Shown here: positions 58,363-64,000 of the stretch, one piece after another
Layout: each line of letters opens with the position of its first letter
Numbering within the stretch: position 1 is the stretch's first letter
Assembly (NCBI RefSeq): GCF_004345425.1
Contig: NZ_SLVP01000004.1
Span: forward strand, 1-64,000
Reading direction: 5' to 3'
Length of the DNA stretch: 64,000 bases
Source of the DNA: Paenibacillus sp. BK033
Lineage (GTDB): Bacteria > Bacillota > Bacilli > Paenibacillales > Paenibacillaceae
Program-made: the position numbers and the translations under genes
Notes under the pieces: generated by a model
Seen by the model: the letters and a program-made list of their open reading frames with translations, nothing else
What the model was told of the DNA's origin: nothing
Database searches by the model: none

Positions 58363-58450
58363 AATATTGTATGGATTCACTATACGGTCATCAACCATCA
58401 GATTTTTAATATCTGTCGGATCATCAATTGAACCGGAAAGGGAGGAAATT

Positions 58451-59041
58451 ATGAATAAGCAGCCTGAAATTACGGACAAAACCAGGCAGACCTTTATAAA
58501 TGTGTTCTGTGATTTATATAGCCAAAAGCCAATTGAAAAAATATCTATTCAAGAGATTGCCAACAAGTCAGGATATAACCGCAGTACATTTTATCAATAC
58601 TTTACAGATATTTATGAGTTGCTGAACTACGTTGAAGAGAAGGTTTTGAAATCCATTAACGAGGAAATGGCAAGCAGGGAGCTTTCTGCGAATACTTTCC
58701 AAGATGCGCTTCAATGCTTGGAAAGTACAGAAGATATTTCTGTCTTAAAAGCCCTCCTGGGTGACTATGGTTCTGTTCATTTTGTTGAACGCCTGAAAAG
58801 AGAAATTCCCTTTGAGAGATTGATTGTGAATCTTCCAACAAATGATATCTTAGCGCCTTACCTGATTGAGTTTTACATATCAACATTAATATCTCTGTTT
58901 CGCCTTTGGATACGCAACGGCAAAGATTTATCGTCGGAAGAATTGGTGAAGCTGATAGATAGCCTATTCGCAAATGGGATAACGCCGTTTCATATCTTTG
59001 GCACCGTTCAAGCGGACGCCTCCCAGAATGGGATGTGTTGA
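58451..59041 (+). CDS. TetR-family transcriptional regulator
   Basis: The 196-residue protein has an N-terminal TetR helix-turn-helix (IEKISIQEIANKSGYNRSTFYQYF, within 25-50) and a divergent helical C-terminal domain similar to TetR_C regulators of Firmicutes. ATG 58451 follows AAAGGGAGGAAA. It is transcribed away from the ketopantoate-reductase-like gene, which it probably represses. The ligand is unknown. Confidence 0.88.
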   Translation: MNKQPEITDKTRQTFINVFCDLYSQKPIEKISIQEIANKSGYNRSTFYQYFTDIYELLNYVEEKVLKSINEEMASRELSANTFQDALQCLESTEDISVLKALLGDYGSVHFVERLKREIPFERLIVNLPTNDILAPYLIEFYISTLISLFRLWIRNGKDLSSEELVKLIDSLFANGITPFHIFGTVQADASQNGMC

Positions 59042-59493
59042 TGGTGCCAGGTTGCGGCTATAAGTGACATTCGGCTCTCTATTCAATACGTTCAAAGGAT
59101 GGGCGGCTACAGGGCCGCACTTTGTTTTCGCCGATAGACCCGTTAAGCTGAACCTTATCACAAGTAGGGAGAAATCATACGAAGTGCTTAATTAAAAGGG
59201 GTTTTCTCTTCAACAGGGAAAGCCCCTTCATCTATGTTGCAATCCTTTTATGTTTGCTGTGATTTCCGATTAACATGCCTAGGGGTGTTTGAAATTTATT
59301 CACTTAAATCCCACGTCCCCCCAAAATCTAACGTTTGTTGACTGCGGTCTCATGTTTTTAGTCTGGAACTGGGGAGGCGGTTTTCTATAAAATGACATCA
59401 AATAGATGAATCAGCACGATTAAATGAATGCGCTTACGGGGAAATGAGACCGTGTATATGCTGAAGCGCAAACAAACGTAAGGGGTGGCGAAC
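59042..59493 (+). other. Intergenic region before the ABC operon
   Basis: No gene is supported in these 452 bp. A hairpin (AAGGGGTTTTCTC 59196-59208 with GGGAAAGCCCCTT 59216-59228, two G-U or mismatched pairs) probably ends the TetR gene, though the T run is poor. TATAAA at 59386-59391 is a possible -10 for the ABC operon with a weak -35. TGAATGCGCTTACG (59425-59438) resembles a catabolite (cre) site with two mismatches. All are tentative. Confidence 0.4.
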
Positions 59494-60438
59494 ATGGACA
59501 AGAAGAGCGGGCGAAGACGCTTGCGAACACGCTGGCGCACACAGGATACCGAACTGACGTTTCTGGCTTTACCAACCACCATCTGGTATATCTTGTTTTG
59601 TTTCTTGCCAATGTTCGGCCTTATTCTCGCCTTTAAGGATTTCAAGATCCACGGGGGATTTCTGAGCAACGTCATCCATAGCGATTGGACCGGCTTCAAA
59701 AACTTCGAATTCCTGTTCAAGTCGAACGACGCCTGGGTCGTAATCCGCAATACGCTTGGCTACAATCTGATTTTCATCGTGCTGAGCATTGCGGTGCCCG
59801 TCACGCTGGCCCTGATGATCGGTCAATTGCATAGCGGCAAGGCCGGAAAAATCTATCAAACGCTGATGTTCTTGCCGTACTTCCTCTCTTGGGTCGTGGT
59901 TTCCGCCATTGTATGGGCATTTCTAAGCTTCGATAAAGGGATCGCCAATCAATTCCTGGCCACCCTGGGCAGCGATCCGGTGAACTGGTATATGGAGCCG
60001 AAATACTGGCCGTACTTTCTGGTATTCATGAACGTATGGAAGGGACTGGGCTACGGCATGGTGGTCTACTTAGCGACCATCGCCGGCATCGACAGCACGT
60101 ACTACGAGGCTGCCGTTATCGACGGCGCGTCCAAGTGGCAGCAGGCGCGATATCTTACGCTCCCGCTCATGAAGCTGGTCATTGTGATGATGTTCATCTT
60201 GGCCGTAGGCCGCATCTTCTACACTGATTTCGGCTTGTTCTTCCAAGTGCCGCGGGATTCCAACTCGTTGTTCAACGTAGCGACCACAATTGACGTTCTT
60301 GTGTATAAGCAGCTTAAGACCGCTACGCTAGGCATGGCATCGGCTTCCGCATTCCTGCAATCCGTGATGGGTTGCGTGACCATTCTGATTGCCAACTGGG
60401 TCGTTCGTCGCGTGGACCGAGAGAGCGCAATGATGTAG
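59494..60438 (+). CDS. Sugar ABC transporter permease (LplB type)
   Basis: The 314-residue permease has six predicted helices. The EAA loop EAAVIDGASKWQQARYLTLP contacts the ATPase. The cytoplasmic Arg-rich N-terminus (RRRLRTRWRTQ) and FKDFKIHGGF are typical of LplB-type polysaccharide permeases. AAGGGGTGG lies 5 nt before ATG 59494. It is the first gene of a three-gene importer. No ATPase gene is present; such systems commonly share an MsmX-like ATPase. Confidence 0.93.
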   Translation: MDKKSGRRRLRTRWRTQDTELTFLALPTTIWYILFCFLPMFGLILAFKDFKIHGGFLSNVIHSDWTGFKNFEFLFKSNDAWVVIRNTLGYNLIFIVLSIAVPVTLALMIGQLHSGKAGKIYQTLMFLPYFLSWVVVSAIVWAFLSFDKGIANQFLATLGSDPVNWYMEPKYWPYFLVFMNVWKGLGYGMVVYLATIAGIDSTYYEAAVIDGASKWQQARYLTLPLMKLVIVMMFILAVGRIFYTDFGLFFQVPRDSNSLFNVATTIDVLVYKQLKTATLGMASASAFLQSVMGCVTILIANWVVRRVDRESAMM

Positions 60439-60453
60439 AGGAGGAAGCGGGAA

Positions 60454-61389
60454 ATGTCATCAAGAGAGAGAGCGAAATTCGAAAACGGTCTGGACAAGTT
60501 CAACCGGATCCGAACGGGCACGAACGTGATTTTTCATCTGATTTTTATCGTATTGGCGCTGCTTTGCCTTATACCTGTCCTTGTCGTGCTGTCCATATCG
60601 CTGACCAGCGAGGATGCTATTCGAAGCAGCGGGTATCATCTTTTCCCAACGGCTTTCTCAGGTGATGCTTACCGCTATATTGCGCAGCAGGGGACGATGA
60701 TTGCGAAGGCGCTTGGCATCTCCGTGCTTGTTACCGGTGTCGGGACAGTGCTGGGCGTGCTGCTTACAACGTCGATGGGGTACGTCCTTTCCCGGCCGAA
60801 TTACAAGCTGAAAGGGCTTCTGACCTGGATCGTATTCATTCCGATGGTGTTCAACGGAGGCTTGGTATCCAGCTATTATATTAATTCGAATATGCTGGGC
60901 CTGAAAGATACGGTATGGGCGCTCATTCTGCCGCTGGCCGTCTCCTCCTTCAACGTTATTATTTGCAAAACCTTCTTCCGGAGCACGATTCCGGACGCGC
61001 TGATCGAATCCGCCGAGATCGACGGCTCGAGCCAATTGCGCATCTTCTTCTCGATCGTGCTGCCGATCTCGCTGCCGGTCCTGGCAACCATTGGATTGTT
61101 CCTCTGCTTCGCCTATTGGAACGATTGGTTCCAATCCATGCTGTACATCGACAACCAGAGCCTGTACTCGCTGCAGGCGCTCTTGAACAGCCTGATGACC
61201 AACGTGGACGCCCTGGCGAAAAATGCTTCCAGCATGGGCATCAGTTACGCGGAGCTTGTCGCAACAATGCCCAAGGAATCCGCGCGCATGGCCGTGGCCA
61301 TCGTCATTGTGGTTCCCGTGGCCGTCGCCTATCCATTCTTCCAGAAATACTTTATTTCCGGGCTGACGGTAGGCGCTGTGAAAGGTTAA
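60454..61389 (+). CDS. Sugar ABC transporter permease (YtcP/CarB type)
   Basis: The 311-residue second permease has six helices and the EAA-type motif ESAEIDGSSQLRIFFSIVLP. It is the YtcP-like partner of the LplB-type protein 16 bp upstream. AGGAGGAAGCGGGAA precedes the ATG. The C-terminus ends FQKYFISGLTVGAVKG, the conserved ending of the family. Confidence 0.93.
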   Translation: MSSRERAKFENGLDKFNRIRTGTNVIFHLIFIVLALLCLIPVLVVLSISLTSEDAIRSSGYHLFPTAFSGDAYRYIAQQGTMIAKALGISVLVTGVGTVLGVLLTTSMGYVLSRPNYKLKGLLTWIVFIPMVFNGGLVSSYYINSNMLGLKDTVWALILPLAVSSFNVIICKTFFRSTIPDALIESAEIDGSSQLRIFFSIVLPISLPVLATIGLFLCFAYWNDWFQSMLYIDNQSLYSLQALLNSLMTNVDALAKNASSMGISYAELVATMPKESARMAVAIVIVVPVAVAYPFFQKYFISGLTVGAVKG

Positions 61390-61483
61390 CTGAAATAAAC
61401 TCGGATTCGTCCGGTTTATGATATTCACCGCGCAATTTAAACGGTGGGAATGCAGTGGGCTATATCAAAGGGAGGTAATGTAC

Positions 61484-63001
61484 ATGAAAAGGACGAAGAA
61501 AAAATGGCTTGCAATCAGCGCCGTGGCGCTTTTGACAACCGCTCTTGCAGGCTGCGGCAACTCGAATTCCAATTCCGAGTCAAGCACCAGCACGCCTTCG
61601 AACACCAACAAGGCAGAAAGCACGCAGACGGAAACGAGCAAGCCCGCCGATTCGGGCGATGTGCCTACGCTGGTATGGTGGACGATCGGCGGTCAGACTC
61701 CCGCCAACTTCGACAAAGCGATCGCCGCGATGAACGATTACACGGCCGAGAAGATTGGCGTGAAAATCGACATTAAGGTAGCAAGCTGGGGCGACTGGGA
61801 TACGAAGATCAACACCGTCGTGAATACCGGCGAACCGTTCGACATCATGTTTACGAACAACTCCAAGTATAGCCAGCAAGTAACCATGGGCGCGTTTGCC
61901 GACCTGACCGACTTGGTGCAAAGCGAGTCGCCCGAGCTCTACAAGCTTATTCCCCAGAAGGTGTGGGATGGAACAAAAATCGGAGGGAAAATCTACTCCG
62001 TGCCGACTTACAAAGACTCGTCTTTAACCCAATACTGGGTGTTTGACGACAAGTACGTGCAGAAATACGGCATCGACACGGCCAGCATCAAGACGTTGAA
62101 AGACCTCGACAAGCCGTTCCGCGATATGAAGGCAGGCGAAGGCAAAAGCTTCTACCCGCTGTCGCTCACCCAAGGCGACGGATTTAACGGATTCTTCAAC
62201 GGCTACGACGATATGACGCTTGGTCTGCCGCCGATCGGGGTGAAAGTCGACGACGCATCCCGCAAGGTCGTCTCCGTGCTGGAGCAGCCGGACATCATGG
62301 ATGGGCTCAAGCAGCTGCACCAATGGTACCAAGACGGCATCATTAATCCGGACGCACCGACGAAAACGGAAGCGGACAAAGGCCGTCCATTCTTCGCGGC
62401 GCAGGCATTCCCGGGCGCGGAAGCGAGCTGGCAGATTACGGAGGGTGTCGAGAAGTACGACATGTTCCAGATCTTTGGCCCGATTTATACGACAAGTACG
62501 ATCCAAGGCTCCTTAAACGCTATCTCGGCGAACTCGAAATATAAGAAAGAGGCGTTGAAATATTTGCAGCTGGTCAATACGGATCCGAAGCTGCGCAATA
62601 TGCTGGCCTTCGGCGAGCTGGGCGTCGATTACGACAACGTGGATGGGGAGAAAGTAATTGAGCGCAAGTCCGATACATGGCCGCTTGCCGCTTATACGCA
62701 AGGGACGTTCTTCGACCTGGCTGTAACGAAAGGCGCTCCGGTCGATCAGTGGGATCAAGTTCGCAAGCTGAACGATCAGGCGACCTCCTCCACCAACTTG
62801 GGCTTTGCGCTGGATATCGGCAAGCTGAGCACCGAAGTGGCCAATACGAAAGCGGTATGGGACAAATACCGGTATGAGCTGCTGACTGGCGCTTCCGATC
62901 CGGAGAAGATGGTGCCGAAGATCGTTTCGGAATTGAAGGCCGCTGGCATGGATACGATTATGAAGGCCGCCCAAGAGCAAGTCGACGCGTATTTCAAATA
63001 A
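61484..63001 (+). CDS. Extracellular sugar-binding lipoprotein
   Basis: The 505-residue LplA-type substrate-binding protein has a lipoprotein signal with LAGC (Cys24) and a Ser/Asn/Thr-rich linker (25-60). The TLVWWTIGGQ start of the binding domain follows. The ligand is an oligo- or polysaccharide by family, not further defined. ATG 61484 is preferred because GGAGGT lies 7 nt upstream. It is co-transcribed with the two permeases. Confidence 0.93.
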   Translation: MKRTKKKWLAISAVALLTTALAGCGNSNSNSESSTSTPSNTNKAESTQTETSKPADSGDVPTLVWWTIGGQTPANFDKAIAAMNDYTAEKIGVKIDIKVASWGDWDTKINTVVNTGEPFDIMFTNNSKYSQQVTMGAFADLTDLVQSESPELYKLIPQKVWDGTKIGGKIYSVPTYKDSSLTQYWVFDDKYVQKYGIDTASIKTLKDLDKPFRDMKAGEGKSFYPLSLTQGDGFNGFFNGYDDMTLGLPPIGVKVDDASRKVVSVLEQPDIMDGLKQLHQWYQDGIINPDAPTKTEADKGRPFFAAQAFPGAEASWQITEGVEKYDMFQIFGPIYTTSTIQGSLNAISANSKYKKEALKYLQLVNTDPKLRNMLAFGELGVDYDNVDGEKVIERKSDTWPLAAYTQGTFFDLAVTKGAPVDQWDQVRKLNDQATSSTNLGFALDIGKLSTEVANTKAVWDKYRYELLTGASDPEKMVPKIVSELKAAGMDTIMKAAQEQVDAYFK

Positions 63002-63021
63002 GTCTTGCCTGTCATCAACAT

Positions 63022-63061
63022 CCGGAAAACCCGAACGGAGATCGCCGTTCGGGTTTTCTGG
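63022..63061 (+). terminator. Terminator of the ABC operon
   Basis: CCGGAAAACCCGAACGG (63022-63038) pairs with CCGTTCGGGTTTTCTGG (63045-63061) with one mismatch. The T tract is inside the stem, so efficiency may be moderate. Confidence 0.75.
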
Positions 63062-63150
63062 CACAAAATTTAGGATTGCTTTTCCCGATAACAACGTTAT
63101 ATGTTGGAGCAGTGGGGTGCGACAATAGCCTATTGCAAAGGAGACGCCGC

Positions 63151-64000
63151 ATGCGTTCATTCATGCAAATCAAGATTTATCGCGGCAAGTTCATTGCATA
63201 TGCGGTATTTGTGGTGTTCATCGGCCTGACGCTCGGCGTACTCACCTGCGCGGTACTGCTGGACCAATGGGTGGGAAATTCCAGGAACGAGGCCGCCGGA
63301 GCGTTCTCTCGGGTGGAAAACAGCCTTCAGTACGATGCCGACCGTATCGAAGCGTTCATGCAGCGAGTGTATTCCAACAGCGGATTGGTTTCCGACATTC
63401 GCAGTTTCTTGGGAAACAACGCGGAAGGCTATCTGACGAGCAGATTGCAGGGCAGTCAATATAACCGGCCGCTCGTCTCTTTTCCCGACGATATGAAATC
63501 CTTCCTGAGCAACGGAGGGAAGGGAGACATCACGCAGATCAGCCTGCATACCGAACAAGAGGGCAACGTGGTAAGCTTTGACGATAACGGCAATACGAGT
63601 TATCTGTTCCGTCTGCCCAATTCGGATGAAACGTTCCGCGAGACGATCCGGAAAGGATTCGTCTATCACAAAAAACTTTCGGATCCGAACCAAATCTCCC
63701 GCCAGCTGGGCGAATTCCGATTCCTGGTCAGCAGCGACAGGATTTTTAAAACGGTGCAAATTGACCATCTAAATGAAGCTGCTGCAGTCAGCGATTCCGG
63801 AGACGTGTACCTGATCGCCGGCAACGGCGGCGGCTCGGAGGAGCTGATTCGCCGGATCGTGGCGGATGGACGCACGCATGGCTTTCTGCCGACGGGGTTA
63901 CTGAACCGTACGTATTTCGTGACATTCCATTCCAACGAGTTCGATTACCGGTTCGTCAGCACCGTGGATTTAGCCACGCTGATTCGTCAGAAAGCGAATG
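63151..64000 (+). CDS. Probable sensor histidine kinase, 5' part (cut by window end)
   Basis: The open frame starts at ATG 63151 with AAAGGAGAC upstream and runs without a stop to the window edge (283 codons). It begins MRSFMQIKIYRGKFIAYAVF, with one membrane helix (about 14-37) and then a large extracytoplasmic region. No kinase domain is reached. Position after a LplA-type importer and this layout fit YesM-type sensor kinases or AraC-type membrane regulators that control such importers. The choice between the two is inference. Confidence 0.65.
   Translation, partial: MRSFMQIKIYRGKFIAYAVFVVFIGLTLGVLTCAVLLDQWVGNSRNEAAGAFSRVENSLQYDADRIEAFMQRVYSNSGLVSDIRSFLGNNAEGYLTSRLQGSQYNRPLVSFPDDMKSFLSNGGKGDITQISLHTEQEGNVVSFDDNGNTSYLFRLPNSDETFRETIRKGFVYHKKLSDPNQISRQLGEFRFLVSSDRIFKTVQIDHLNEAAAVSDSGDVYLIAGNGGGSEELIRRIVADGRTHGFLPTGLLNRTYFVTFHSNEFDYRFVSTVDLATLIRQKAN

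Noticed and set aside
59425..59438. cre (CcpA) site before the ABC operon
   Set aside because: Two mismatches to the consensus at informative positions; kept only as a remark in the gap entry.

Overview
The window is a continuous stretch of a Gram-positive, endospore-forming chromosome centred on the replication origin. The partial 16S rRNA at the left edge, the gene order and the families present (RemB, YyaC, YjzC, a YheC/D coat-associated ATP-grasp protein, many LplB/YtcP-type sugar ABC genes, a copper-amine-oxidase-like C-terminal domain) point to Paenibacillus or a close relative. Most of the DNA has intermediate GC content. One AT-richer patch at about 57.3-59.5 kb looks different.

Left of the origin (1-11.7 kb) most genes read leftward: dnaA, dnaN, yaaA, recF, remB, gyrB, gyrA, an HD-GYP phosphodiesterase and then an rRNA operon. 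This is the Bacillus dnaA-to-rrn layout with two additions: the HD-GYP gene before rrn, and a rightward YheC/D-type gene wedged between gyrB and gyrA. The origin is bipartite. A cluster of DnaA boxes lies between dnaA and rpmH. A second cluster in the dnaA-dnaN spacer carries a DnaA-trio unwinding element. Two perfect Spo0A boxes lie in the upstream half.

Right of the origin (12.2-25.3 kb) runs the conserved series rpmH, rnpA, yidC, jag, mnmE, mnmG, rsmG, noc, parA, parB. parS sites lie in the rsmG 3' hairpin and inside parB. Then follow a class V aminotransferase, DUF4446, yyaC (with a forespore-type promoter), DUF3343, an MscS channel, DUF951 and a tRNA-Ser(CGA). From 25.5 to 31.9 kb are an FAD oxidoreductase, yjzC, the rpsF-ssb-rpsR operon with a likely S6:S18 leader, a yjlC-ndh operon under a Rex-like operator, and a CPA2 antiporter. 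The 32-38 kb stretch is more variable: CNNM/CorC-like, DUF1836, DUF4870, a CBS-pair protein and a secreted amidohydrolase-fold protein that has lost its metal-binding HxH.

From 37.4 to 57.3 kb the conserved core resumes: DUF2232, gdpP, rplI, dnaB, purA (with PurR boxes), a membrane-anchored unknown, an M23/LysM/G5 peptidase, the walRKHIJ operon, an HtrA protease and rlmH. Small accessory genes (DUF4097, YnfA, CxxH/CxxC, ankyrin lipoprotein) are scattered among them. After rlmH comes an AT-richer divergent pair (ketopantoate-reductase-like gene and TetR regulator). The window ends in a carbohydrate ABC importer (two permeases and a lipoprotein binding protein) followed by the start of a probable sensor kinase cut by the window end.

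I see no prophage, transposase, CRISPR array or obvious defence island. The most interesting signals are regulatory and architectural: the origin elements, a parS inside a long perfect palindrome, a distant parS-like site after the ankyrin gene, PurR and Rex operators, and the altered metal site of the secreted amidohydrolase.
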